From Haemonchus contortus (Eukaryota > Nematoda > Chromadorea > Rhabditida > Trichostrongylidae): a DNA stretch of 64,000 nt. The notes beneath the pieces were generated by a model. That model was not told the DNA's origin and did no database searches. It worked only from the letters and a program-made list of their open reading frames with translations. The translations under genes were made by a program, and so were the position numbers. This document shows positions 12,001 through 23,201 of the stretch, piece after piece; positions within the stretch are counted from its first letter, which is position 1; each line of letters begins with the position of its first letter. The stretch spans positions 39,062,845 through 39,126,844 of the forward strand of contig LS997562.1 in assembly GCA_000469685.2 (NCBI GenBank), in the 5' to 3' direction.

Positions 12001-14846
12001 GATCTACGGGAGTGTTGGTAAGCTCTACGCCAGCTCCGCTCGGAAGGGGAAATTTAACAGCTTCAAAGGCTTTTTTTTATCGAGATATTCTTCTTTTAGG
12101 AAAGTGACCTCCGTATTATCTTTACCAGCCATACTGAAATGCAAACAAACGCTCACGAAAACCCAGGGTCAATTCCAACAGCGCATGGCTCGTATATGAA
12201 AGGTGGCGCGCATAAGTGAAAAACCTGAAAAAACCTTCAGTGGTGGACGGAGTACGAGAAATCGTAAGCGGTCAAACGAGAACGATAACGACAGTGACGA
12301 CAACCCCACACAACTGGAAATGACGACGACAGGTGCCCACACCAAGCGTGGGAATGCCGCCGGTTTGCGTGGGAAATCGCCTCTGTGTGTGTGCAACTAG
12401 TCGCACCCGTCCCGGCGGCGTTAACGGCGCTCTCGATCGGGAGCTCAGCTCTGTCTCATATGAGCTGCTGAGCCACGTAGCTTCTTTTTCGCCTCTGAGG
12501 ATTCTGTGGAGCGCTGTCAGATTTTTCGAACGCTGTTGAATTGCATCCGTTTTGCCGTTACCGTATCCAGGAGTAATCGTTGTTTAAAATTGTATATTGT
12601 TGTGATGGCATCGCTGATGCGCTCGCTACCGTCCTCCCTTTCGATTTGTTTAATACCATTCACCAGCACCGTACTGACAATCGTAGTTCACTGAAGCGGA
12701 ACATTCGTTCGGTGAATGGAATCGATTGAATATATCGTGAAAAGAGCAGTTACGAAAGTTTGTACAACCACCCTCCCCCCCCCCCCCTGCCCCGTACAGT
12801 AGTTCTCTGGTTGGATATGCATAACTGGTTATGTTTATCGGTCCACCAATCGTTCAGACAAACTGAACGTCGTGGTTCCGGTTCTACCTTATATGGTCAG
12901 CAGTTGTGCGCCCATTATACCGAACATTCCAAATTGGCCGGGTAATGTGATTGTCTTTTAATGGATTTGTTTTGGTTTAGCAGTGGTTCTAGCAGTAAGG
13001 GGATCGGTCAGGGTGCGCGATTATTTTTTTTTGTCGATCAGGATCTCCTCGAGAGCTCTATTCAAATGAAGTGGAATAGTGCTGATTGTTTGCCTTAGCT
13101 AACAAGTCCATCGCCTATGTGTGACGTTCAGATGGGCGTGTTGGTGTGGGAATATCGCCGATCAAATTTACCGTATCATGATGAAGAGGCGATAAGAGTG
13201 TGGCTGACGCACGAATGGCAAGCGGATCGATCATTGAATTACATAAGAAACACTTACAACACAATAGAGCGGGAGTTGTCGAAGAAACACGGAATATATA
13301 ATGGATTGGAAGCAAGTTTTGATCCCGTGGTTTTTAAGGTTTCACAAGTCACTCTGAAAAGTGCCTATGCAGGACCTATTCCTATATGAAGCATCTTTCA
13401 TTTACCCTTCCTCTCCTTCAACTTCGTTTATACTGATTTTTAAAGTTGTTGTAGAGGAATTATAAGTGGAAGATCCGATAATAGCAGAAAATCATTGCTT
13501 TTGACAAAAAATCCGGTTTCAAGGAGGTTTGAAAAGATTTGCGAGTACCAAGGAGAGGTTCGGCTTCTCGCCTTAGTTGGAGATGTCATTCCGTTGTATG
13601 CTATACGTTCCGTTTTAGAGCATGAAAAGAGCACAAGAACATTAATCAGGTTAAAAAATAAAATTTTCAGATTGTTCAGTACAAAGGTGAATACCATGCA
13701 AATCACCCGACGATTCTCGCCTTTTGGGAGGCCTTTTTTGAGTTGACAGTGGAAGAGCGTAAGGTATGAATACATTCTTCACTGTACCTTTTTCGTTTCC
13801 TTCTGGAATCTACCATATGGATTGAAAGCTCTCCAACACTGGGATTTTTTGATTTTTTTTATCTTTGTGGCATGTCCTTCCTTGGTAGTCAGATCTTTTG
13901 ATCGTACATGTTTTTTTGGAATATTTTTTTCAACAAAATTCCTATTTTACCTCCACTATCTAATCAAACTTTTTGTTTCCAAACGATTCCCGTAATGAGA
14001 GCTAGATTCTAAGACTGTTTTCGGTTATACAATGAATAAAATCATTCTAAAATTAAAAAAAATGACTTCTAAACTTTCGAGTCAATGTTAACTGTTCTAT
14101 GTACTTTATTTTTATCGCTCTTTTGATGGATTCAAGTCACGAGCGTAGAATATCTCATTCCTCGTCATGGCTGACCTAAAATTTAAAATTAGAGAAATCT
14201 ATAAAAAGAAACCAGTTCTAAATTCTTTTTCTGTATTAGTCGCAGCTTCGTCTGTTCGATTCGGATAATTTTAGCACGATTCTTTGAGGTAATTTTCGGG
14301 TAGACTAGAGTAATTATTTGAGAACTATGTGAAATATTGTTCTTTTGTCACTGAAAAAGTTTCGGACTTCGCCTAGGTAGCGGGGTGGTAGCAGCAGAGC
14401 TAGTTGCAGTAGACATGTAACTATAATTCTTATCTGCCTTACTACCACTGACCAGTGCTTTTCTTCAAAATCACTTTACCGTCAATTTTTTTTTATATTT
14501 ACTTTTCTTATCTTTTTATCTTTTTGTTTTCCTTTTTAGTCTTTCAACTGCATATTGATTTGCTTTCCTTTCTGTGCAGATTTTTGTTCTCTTTATTATT
14601 TACTGTTTGTTTGTTTGTTGTTTTTATTTTTAGCAATTTCTACAATTTCTCATGGGTTCAACACGATTGCCAGTTGGTGGTATGTCATCGATGCAGATGT
14701 ACGTACAACCAACAGCTCCTGAAGTGCTACCGGTCGCGCACACCTGCTTCAACCTGCTCGACCTGCCCAATATCGCCGACAGCAAAGAACTGTTGCGCCG
14801 CTTGCGGATCTCCATCCAACATACGCAAGGATTCACCCTCGTTTGA
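44..14846 (+). CDS. HERC4-like E3 ubiquitin-protein ligase (RCC1 repeats + HECT), 5' partial
   Basis: HECT-type E3 ligase: ubiquitin passes from an E2 to a HECT cysteine and then to substrate. Exons seen: 44-145, 630-780, 1436-1510, 2020-2203, 2588-2691, 2816-2987, 3048-3252, 3376-3527, 3989-4084, 4270-4374, 4926-5081, 6114-6202, 6302-6461, 6514-6618, 6688-6810, 7511-7690, 13671-13763, 14634-14846. All junction phases agree and give about 820 residues. The first four exons encode RCC1 blades (motifs such as YVWGHNEYGQLGTG and FAFGSDAQGQIGGG). The middle matches the HERC3/4 linker (VEALRVYLIL, EKWW). The HECT domain runs from EEAEDAGGVKKEFF to the end, with the catalytic Cys at 14745-14747 in HTCFNLLDLP. 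Human HERC4 is about 1057 residues, so roughly 230 N-terminal residues lie left of the window. An AATAAA at 15416 may be its polyA signal. HERC3 or HERC4 orthology is not separated. Confidence 0.9.
8863..9110 (-). mobile_element. tRNA-derived SINE-like repeat, copy 1
   Basis: On the minus strand: an A-box-like head (GATGTGATGGCAAGTAGCAC), a B box (GAGTTCGAATCCCGG at about 9052-9068), then a body with a TCTGGTACCAATTAACCGAC-like segment, a GGATAAAAAGCACTGAC-like segment and an end complementary to CATTCAGAATCGTAGTGGCG. The same order recurs in the other copies. Confidence 0.65.
11918..12332 (+). CDS. Two possible exons of an unrecognised nested gene
   Basis: Candidate exon 11918-12017 (acceptor TTATTCAG, donor TTG/GTAAGC) encodes a charged coiled-coil-like stretch (SSKDLRKELSTLKGEDLREC). 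Its phase-2 end fits a following candidate exon 12241-12332 (acceptor CCTTCAG, donor ACAG/GTGCCC). That one encodes a basic then acidic low-complexity segment (STRNRKRSNENDNDSDD), typical of a nuclear protein. The join is phase-consistent, but the second exon ends in phase 1 and does not fit the next open stretch at 13099. No homology is recognised. This is weak evidence for a gene nested in the HERC intron. Confidence 0.25.
13099..13338 (+). CDS. Exon-like open stretch of unknown function (possible nested gene)
   Basis: Eighty codons open between an acceptor (TGCCTTAG) and a possible donor (AAG/GTTTCA), inside the large HERC intron. The translation is rich in charged and aromatic residues (for example VLVWEYRRSNLPYHDEEA and SLNYIRNTYNTIERELSKK) and reads like a folded helical protein rather than chance. 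I do not recognise the family. It could be an exon of a nested plus-strand gene, a decayed gene copy, or chance. The neighbouring stretch 13455-13649 is open in a compatible register, but its splice phase does not match this one. Confidence 0.3.
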
Positions 14847-17800
14847 AACTTCACCTCTGTCTCTTTCTGTCTCTGGCTTAATCGGCTTGAAGAACTGTCC
14901 AACGGTGGTTTCAATGCTGTTGTTTTTGTTTACAAAGGAAAAGCTGATTTCTCCTAATCGCTGATGAGTTTTCGTCCTTTCCTTCCTTTCTATCGCTACA
15001 AACTTCATATGCCAGTTTTTGTTTTTTACAAATTTCTAGACAACAGGGTATTCAATGCGTTCCTTGTTGCTCACCGTCCATTGCATCGATATATTTACAA
15101 ACATATATCGATTTTTTCGGTGTGAAATATAGTTACTATGCCCAGTGTACAGTTAGTGTAAATCATAGGGGCTTCGCTTGATTTCATATTTATCGACTGT
15201 TTTGTTAAGAAAAGGTAAACAGGAGAAATGTTGTAGTTGTTGACAAATTAAAACGTGGTCGATTCATTCGTTACATACTGTAAAGTTATTCAAAGGAATT
15301 CATATACCTACCGTAACTAACGATGATAATGTGATAGGAAATCAATAACGCTTTATATGTGTCTTTGTCGTTGTGTGGACTGTACTCGAAATTTTTTTTT
15401 TTTTCGTTACTCGAAAATAAAATATAATTCTTGGATTGGTTTTATTGACATTTTCGATACAGGCGATATTGATTCATATCGATTTTTTCTCTTTTCAAAA
15501 CTTTTAATTTCCATTTGCCGTTAGAACTTTGAATGTTTTCTCAATAGCTTGATCTGTAGAAATAATTAGTGAGCAATAGCAACTTTCGGTATTTATTGCA
15601 GTCTCGAAAAACCTTTTTTCGTCAGATTTTATCGATCGATTCCGTTGTTATTGATTTTTCCGCTCGTTTCCAAACTTTAAAGCTGGAAGTTTGGACTCCG
15701 TTGAGAAAATCTTTGTGTAGAAAAGTAGGGTGTGATTGGATGAATCTGTCATTTTAATTACTGCCCTTTTATCAGTGAGCGTACCGATCAATTATCGATT
15801 AGCTGGTCTCGCTGAGATTTTCGCATCTATGAAATTTCACCCGAAACACTAAAATAATCAGTTCTGACTCATGATGTGAACTTTAATTTTTTCTATAATT
15901 ATGCTTTTATCTCAAGTATATCCGGCATTCTATATTTTTGCCTTTTGATTGTTATTTACTCGAGAAATTGGAATAATGCAATGATAACGATGCGATTGGT
16001 CTGTTATTGTCGATTTTTCCCCTTTGTCGCCCATTGAAATGGAGCGTTTACCTTTTATTTACCACCCCCTATTATTGATTGTCCAGTGCGAGGTTGAATA
16101 GGCTGGATACTGATCAAATGCCCGGGTTGAAGGGTCTAAAGTTGATTCACAAACTTTGGTAGGATTATGATCACATTAGTGTCTTCATCATAGCGTGTAC
16201 CACTGGCTAACTATTCTCCGGCACAAAAGTCATTGATGTGGGCAGTACTCAGGCCAAGGTTTTATCGACGGGAAGTAACTGGGAGCGGTGTCACTCGTCA
16301 GCCCCTTACTGAAATTCGTCAACCGAAAACTTATTCCGTGAGAGATAAGTGGTCCGGACAATAGCCGGTCTTGTGCTGGATCCTTGTGTGTATTGCTAAG
16401 TGGGTCTGACCGAAAAAAACCCAAGCTCTGAGTGGGGTATAGTAGTTTACCGGGTAAAAATGGGAAACATAACAATAGAAATGAAATGATCCCCTTCTGT
16501 TGAGAAACGCCATTACAGGTATCTAGTTCCAGATCTCCTACTGGTATTGATTGATCGAATATTGCCTCGTTAAATGTGCCTGAGGATCGATTATGAAGTT
16601 AGGAATTCCGATAGAAAATGATTAATTATTTCGTTGAATAGTCAGGGTTATCGATTGCTTGAACGTTTTCCCTGAACGTGACCGTGACCATCAGTGACTA
16701 ACGACGTGCCTATCCGAAAAACCATCTGTTCCAAAAATCGGGTGAAAATGTGACCTTTTTTAAAATTTTCTCACGGGTTCCAGTAACAGCAACTACCACC
16801 CGTCGTAGTAGTGGCTAGTTTTCGGTAATACCGGTTTTGCTAGTTGACCCTGTTCTGAGAGTTTGTTTTCGACGACGGATCCGTTGTCCGGCGCCGCAAT
16901 GTAGCCTCCTGGTGAGCGAGTCGAGGTCAGACACGGACATGAGTGTGGGTGGTCAAAGATGGTTGGAACCGTAGGATATTCTTAGGATTTCTGTCATTCC
17001 AATCGATACTTTGTTTGGTTTAATTGATCCTAGAATTGCTTTTCTGTAAGTCCGGGTCTGAGGATCGAGGTCTCGAAAAGCTGTGGGAGTTATGTCCCAA
17101 CCTCTTTGCTGTTACCCTATCAAGAAGGATCAGGTTTGGGACTACCTCCGCCACAACCAAGAAACCAAACTAATGAAAGTCCATGCTGGCTCGTGGCCTA
17201 TTCCTCTACAGCAACAGGGCTAGCTAGCAACGACTGGATACCGGTTTCGTTAATCATTCTTCGAGGAATGTTTTAATATCTTCGGCGAATCTCAGACATC
17301 GTCCCCCGTGTTCTGGCAGTTCCCCCGCCGATCCCCATCGACGATCATGATGTGGTCGAGTAGTCGCAGAGGTGCGCGGAATTCGCTTTCTCTCACTTCG
17401 CACCGAGGTCGTGCACTCTAACAACCGACGAAATCAGAGCGCAAGAATAAATAGAACGGAAAGCGAGTGGACGCGCAAGAGAGCGCACCGCCGCCACTGC
17501 GCGCTCGCTCGAATTCAGGTCGAAATCATACGGCGATGGGGCGACCGACTACGTTGTCGTCGTCGTAACGTAATGAGTGGCGTTTCTTCTTCCCCCCAAA
17601 TGAAATGGAATCGATAATGTGGATCTGCGAAAGTCAGCATGGGGTGGAAGATGACAAAAGGATTGGTATTGATCGGTAGGACTGACTGGTAATTACAGAG
17701 TCTGACTAGAATGAGAAGTTCCCCCATTCCCTTTGATGGACTGGTTTCTTGGCCCCTAGACGATCCTACCGGGGCTTCAATATATGGGTTATTTTTATTG

Positions 17801-18233
17801 AATAACTGGCTTACTGAATATAATTGTTGGTAATGGATTGAGAAATTCAATGATACTCTGTTATAAATTTTGATATTTATAAAGTTAATCTTTGGCGGAT
17901 AAGAACAGTGAACTTCTTTCTTTTTATTTGCCCATTTGCTAGTTACAGTACGCTGGTTTCGGGAGCTTTTCTTGTCAGAACCTTGCCAATGTGTTCATTT
18001 TTCATTGAAATCAAGGGAACCTAGATTGATTGTCTGAAACTGTGCCCATCCTACTTCGGAATTGGCTAATTGATTCTCCAATTCCTTTTAAAGTAATCCC
18101 ATTACTCAAATTATTTCTCATTTTTCAAAATGTTGATTCCAGTGGTGGTCTTCCAGCGAAACATTGTTAGACTACAGCAGCCTTTTCCTTTTGATGAATA
18201 CTCCTGAAGGAGGCAAATGATCGTGGTATACCG
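14847..18233. other. Intergenic interval between HERC4-like and NME6-like genes
   Basis: About 3.4 kb with no supportable exon. It includes the 3' UTR of the ligase and T-rich tracts. A GC-richer block at about 17280-17560 carries an open arginine-rich stretch that is probably not coding. The acceptor-like CATTTTTCAAAATGTTGATTCCAG at about 18120-18143 could be a 5' UTR intron end or a spliced-leader acceptor for the kinase gene. Confidence 0.5.
15416..15421 (+). terminator. Candidate polyadenylation signal AATAAA for the HERC4-like gene
   Basis: A canonical AATAAA lies 570 bp after the stop codon at 14846, just downstream of a T-rich tract at 15392-15404. It is on the correct strand and before the next gene. 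Other polyA signals are possible. Confidence 0.35.
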
Positions 18234-21200
18234 ATGTGGTCGTTGGTGCTTTTGAAACCGGATATTGTCGCCCATCGTCCGCTACTTCAGGTAACGTCCG
18301 TGAAGATTTTGGTCCCCTCGTTTGTTCCGGGATTCCAATGTAAAGGATTCAGCACACGTGATGTGTAGAGAGATTCGTGGATATTATGGGATAGCGTGCG
18401 CGGCCTGGATTTCTCACCCATTCACCGTAATTCGTCGCTTGTACCGCAGCGGACGCCGCCCGCGACGATCTTCATCAATTTCCCATCTGGGTCACACAGT
18501 ACTCATCAAAACAACACCGACACGACAGAGGCTAATGAGATGATCTTTGGGTTGCGAATGGACTTTCCAAATGGTTTCTGTCATCATGACGGCTTTCAGC
18601 TTCTGAGAAGGTCCGACAGCTAAGGAGGGGAATCCCGATAAATTCAACTAGGAATCCCTTCAGTCTGTGTTGCTTTCAAAAAGGGAAGAAGTCAGAGCTA
18701 GGATTACGTATAGACGTTGATAAACCTCTACAGTGGATAAACCTTGAGTTTTTTGAGTTGCCATAACGTCCTCTACTCGGGTAGCCCCCCCGGAGTCTGG
18801 TAGCCTGGGTCCATTACTAGGAACAAACCTAAAATTAGCGTTGTACCACTCCCCGTTGAGGGGGAATTTGAGGCGAGCGATTTCAAGCTCTGCGCTCATT
18901 CCTAGCAAGTTCGCGCAATACCGGTTTGTATGTTTGATTGACTTAATGATTTACTTGTTTTGCAAAAATCTGTAGAATTCCGGTTCTGTGGCATCCCATG
19001 AGCTAGATCGGAAACGCAATCTCCCGGGACGACATCTCCTATAAACTGTTGGTTATAGCTATGTAAAGGAAGTTTAAAGGATGAGTTCCAGAGTGTAGAC
19101 TGAGGTACGAGGCCCCATAATTGCTGGCCTAGGCAACCTTTTATAGATTCATTGATCTGTAAATCGTCATATTTTCAACAGCGACCGTTACACTATACGA
19201 AATGACTTAGAGAATCATAAGGAACTTCGTTTTTGTGCAATATTGAGCAAGACCGAAAGACGAATCACTTTCTTGAATTTCAGCGTTTAGGGCACTCCCT
19301 GGGTACTTTTCTACCCGAACTACCCGAACATCTCCCGCCTTCAGCTTTGAATTGGGTCGGGTTTAGCTGTGGATACTGTATGGTATAGCTGTAAATTTTG
19401 TTGATAATCGATGATCCTTCATGATCCTCATCGATTTTTGGGTTCATCGAAATGAGGCCACTTCGAGATTGCTTTTGTATTCGTGCTATGTCTGTGTGAT
19501 AGCGTACAAAATGATTGAATAATGAATTCCGTCAAGTCCCGGATATTCCCGTGGCGGTCGTCACAAACGCAGCAGTGCGCAGAGCGCACACTCTTGCGCA
19601 CTCTTAGTCTGACGTACAAACAGGTCTTTTGTCCGCCGTACGACACCAACAATGGGATTTCATTTCGTTCGTCTATTCGAGACGGTACCGCCACCATCAT
19701 CCCCCATCACATTGACAGCCATAGTCGCATGAGAACAGTAGCTCAAGTCATGATCATACTTCAAAAATTCCAATCGGATTACGGTATCACCCATGGGTAC
19801 GTGAATTTGCCGACGACGACTCGAACCGTTAAATAACACACCATTGAAGAACACTTATGTGTTGTGTATTGGCGGTAGTACAGAGAGAGGGAAAGCTTCG
19901 CAAAAGAAAATGCGCTCAGGCGCCGCTCGATGAGCTCATAAAACACTGGCGGCTGGCGGCGTATGCCTGCTTGATGGGAGTACTGTATGTGTGTGTATGT
20001 GTGTGTGCTGTACGGTAGTCTGGCGGCATGAGTCATTCAGTCTGCAGTAGCAGCAGCGCAATGATGGTGCCAGTAGCAATGCGCCCCCCGTCAGCCATCA
20101 TCCAAACAGCCAGTTGGCTGACGGGTAGTGCAGCGATCCGATGGGCTGATTGGGGAACGCGCCGTTGGAGCACACACAAACAACGAATTCGATTCGAAGG
20201 ACGGTCGTACGGAGAGGGTAATACGCGTGACTTTCCAACGGCTTATTCCTGTTGCCTAAAAATTGGTATTACCAATGGTCTGATAGGGAATGTAGTGATT
20301 TTCTAGTACAGGATCAAATTTTGAAAGGTTGGAACGATATGTTCAGAGGCTAGAAGTAGTAGGGCTCCGAAGGATAAACGATGATACGCCATTCACCGAC
20401 TCGGTGAAAAAGGTAATTACATATCCCTATCCCTTCTTTTCTGTATTCTGCCCCTTGAGGACCCCCAGAGGACACCATCTATTCCTGGGAGACGCCGTAG
20501 CGACTGGATCTTTCCCGTGATATTACTGAAGCACTTACGGGCCCCTATGAATCATTCATCCCTTGAACTGGCTAGGAAAAGCCAAAATTTTTCGATACAT
20601 CGCATTCTGTGTAGGATTCCAAAGGCTCGAGCCTTTTTTCTCTAGCGGGAACCAGATTGAGGAAAAGTTGGCCACCCAGTGGGACCAGCTGGAGAACCTT
20701 TTCCCATTATTTGCTTGAATTCACCTGGCGTATTCGATTGAAAAGCTAGCTAGATAACCTCATTCATCACGTAGTATATTTTTGAGAGATTGGTTCAACT
20801 GTACCAGTCATAGTACCAGTTACAGGGAGCATTAGACCCAAATAACCCTAGATTACAGTCAAAGCCCCTTTTTCCCCTCCGGTTTCTAGCTTCATTTCAC
20901 AAAGCAATTTCCCTGTTTTTCAGCAGGCTATCCGTGAATTGCTGGATGCCGGTATTGTTATTGATGGAGCTAGAAAACTTCATTTGAGCAAAGAAAAAGC
21001 TCAACAGCTTTATGGGGCTCATAAAGGTAACGTTAGGTTCATCTGGAGAAAACCAGTACAGAAATGTTAAACCTGATCACCTTTCCAGACAAGTTCTTCT
21101 ATCCACGGCTCGTGCGGCACGTGACCAGGTGGGTTCCGCATGATCTATGCTTATTGATTGCTTTGTTTTATTTGGGTTTCTTGTGTTTATATTTGTTCTA

Positions 21201-22189
21201 TGCGTATGGTTGTGTTTGGGTTTAACTCTAAGCGCACAGTGACATATGAGTGAGAGCCACGTTTGGGAAGTCTGGACCGCTATTCCGAATTTTCAATTTA
21301 TAAATATCTAATTTTCCAAATTATATAAGAGAATAGACCAAGTCTTTAATAATAAAGTAGCGGATAATAAAAATAACCCGTTGGATTCCCTCGGTTTTCC
21401 AACAAATTTAGCATCTTCTGATGCTGGAAAGATCACCAAAACATTCAATAAAGTTTAGATACCGTAATCCAAAGTTGAATGTTCCCAGTACATCTATTAT
21501 AGTGACGGAAAATGGAGATGCAACATGAAACGGTTGTGGTTTTTCGAGTTCCCGTGAGCAGCTCCTTTGAAGGGCGGCTATTGATCGATGATTCGACAGA
21601 AGTTCAACCACTTGAGCAATTATCGATTTTTGGACGAATTCCAGATATCCAAGGGCTTAATCTAGTAGTCATCAGATCGAGTACTTGATCGGAGCAGAAT
21701 TTTTGAAGAGTTCACTGTTCGATAATCGTCATGAGTTTCATCAAAAGTGGAGGAACCGTAGTCGATTCTCTCGGGGAAAATGGCTCTTGACGTCCAGATG
21801 ATTGTTTTTGAGCTTCTATGAGAATTCCCCTAATACCTATTGAATGTACGAGTACGTCCAAGGCGCTGGGCCAGTTATCGGTTTTCATTATTGATCAGTT
21901 CGCCTTTGTTCAGATTTTGGACGATATTGAAGAAATCCGCAATGTTCTGATTTTCAGCGGTCCAGTGATCGCAATGCGAGTACATGGGGATGTACGTCGT
22001 ATTCTCGGAAGCAGTCGTCTGTATCCGATTCCCGAAATTGGCGTACGATCATCGTTACGCCAACGTTTTGCCCTGTCCGATGTCCGGAACGTGGCTCATA
22101 CCTCAGATGCCAAGGATGCACAACAAGAGCTGGCCCTGTTCGAGCCATTTCAACCATCGGAACCGTTACTGAATGAAATTCTTTCGTAG
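18234..22189 (+). CDS. NME6-type nucleoside diphosphate kinase
   Basis: Nucleoside diphosphate kinase: it moves the gamma-phosphate from an NTP to an NDP through a phospho-histidine. Group II NME6 proteins are linked to mitochondria. Exons: 18234-18290, 20924-21026, 21089-21128, 21958-22189, all in phase, 143 residues. Exon 1 gives the NDPK start LVLLKPDIVAHRPLLQ. Exon 2 gives the alpha-helical segment ending YGAHK. Exon 3 gives DKFFYPRLVRHVT, and exon 4 begins SGPVIAM. The active site is RNVAHTSD with His at 22097-22099; most NDPKs have HGSD, so Gly is replaced by Thr. The start ATG is the first in frame after a TGA. Human NME6 is about 186 residues; the N terminus and C-terminal tail are shorter here. 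The family is clear, NME6 subtype likely. Confidence 0.85.
18291..20923 (+). other. Intron 1 of the NME6-like gene
   Basis: A 2.6-kb intron from GTAACG to TTTTTCAG. It includes a CpG-richer portion (about 19540-20200) with overlapping open frames on both strands and a short GT-rich microsatellite (about 19984-20010). No exon inside it is supported. The CAGCAG end allows a 3-nt alternative acceptor. Confidence 0.7.
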
Positions 22190-22281
22190 TATTAGCGTCA
22201 CATGGTGAACTACCTCTTTTTCTGTAATCTTGCGTCACGTCACCGTATCGTGTCTGTAATTGATCGTCTCCGAGACAGTAT

Positions 22282-22287
22282 AATAAA
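22282..22287 (+). terminator. Candidate polyadenylation signal AATAAA for the NME6-like gene
   Basis: AATAAA lies 93 bp after the stop codon at 22189, in the A/T-rich run TAATAAATAATAATAAC, at a typical distance for a nematode 3' UTR. Confidence 0.6.
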
Positions 22288-22289
22288 TA

Positions 22290-23201
22290 ATAATAACACG
22301 TTTTCATTTCTTTAAGTTCAATCAAATCATCACAAGAATGAGAGAGAAATCGCAGGCGGGGGAAATTTTCCAAAAAAAAAAGAACACAAACGAAATCGAA
22401 TTCGAAGTGAATGTAAAATACAATTTAGAATCACATGATCATCAGTAATATTTGACATTCTATGTACATGTACAATGAAGCGAGCTCATCTCAATAGTAT
22501 AATATGAATATATATATTTAAAATTAGTCAATATCAATCAATATTAGGCATTGTGTGAAAGAGTGGGTGTGGAGAACAAAGAGTGCGCTCTATGAGTATA
22601 GATATAATATAGATCTATATATATTTATATATGAAGTTATGCACGTTCCACAGACAGTAAATGAGCTTCATGGGGGTTGCGAGCGGTCGCGCAGCGGTTA
22701 AAGGCGTATCGATCGGCAACGTGTGCCGCGCCGCCGCCGAGTATAAAATGACTCATGTGACTATCTGGAGAACGTGAATAACTGTACGTATATACTATAA
22801 CATATGAGGATCATATCGAATTAGGTGAATGCTGCGACAAGGCGACCGCGGGCGCGCGACGTTACACGTGATCGCGCCGCGAACTGCAATAACGAACCGG
22901 AGTGTGATGGGAAAAGACTTAGACGGGGCTAGAAAGGCTAAGAATCGCTGACAGCTGAAACGATAACGTCCATACATGCATGGCGCGACATAAGACGATT
23001 TTCATGCCAATCCTGGCATGTATGTACGCCACCGTAACGAAACAAAAAACGTTATCATAATCAATAATCATCAGATCAGTACGTGGATGCGGCGGCGTAA
23101 GAGAAAAGGAAAAGAAAACGAACGAACAATCGATCAATAAAACAAAAAGCAGGTATCAACAGAAAATGATCTCAAGAGAGCTATTGTAATCGGGCTAGCA
23201 G
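22290..23201. other. Convergent intergenic region with A/T simple sequence
   Basis: This is the gap between the ends of two convergent genes. It has an A run (22372-22380) and a TA-rich stretch (about 22505-22635) followed by a CpG-rich patch (about 22680-22740). It probably holds the grainyhead 3' UTR. No coding sequence is evident. Confidence 0.5.

Larger units (their letters stand above)
7691..13670 (+). other. 6-kb intron inside the HECT C-lobe coding region
   Basis: This intron joins codons ending SELRK to codons starting IVQYKGEYH, which are adjacent in HERC4. It is far longer than the gene's other introns (52 bp to about 1.1 kb). It contains a SINE copy (8863-9110), a pyrimidine-rich stretch (about 9640-9900), a 13-base C run (12775-12787) and exon-like open stretches near 11918-12017, 12241-12332, 13099-13338 and 13455-13649. 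I could not phase these into one transcript. Confidence 0.8.

Noticed and set aside
17372..17617. An arginine-rich plus-strand open frame in a CpG-rich patch
   Set aside because: Composition follows from local CG content; no splice or domain evidence links it to the NDPK gene.
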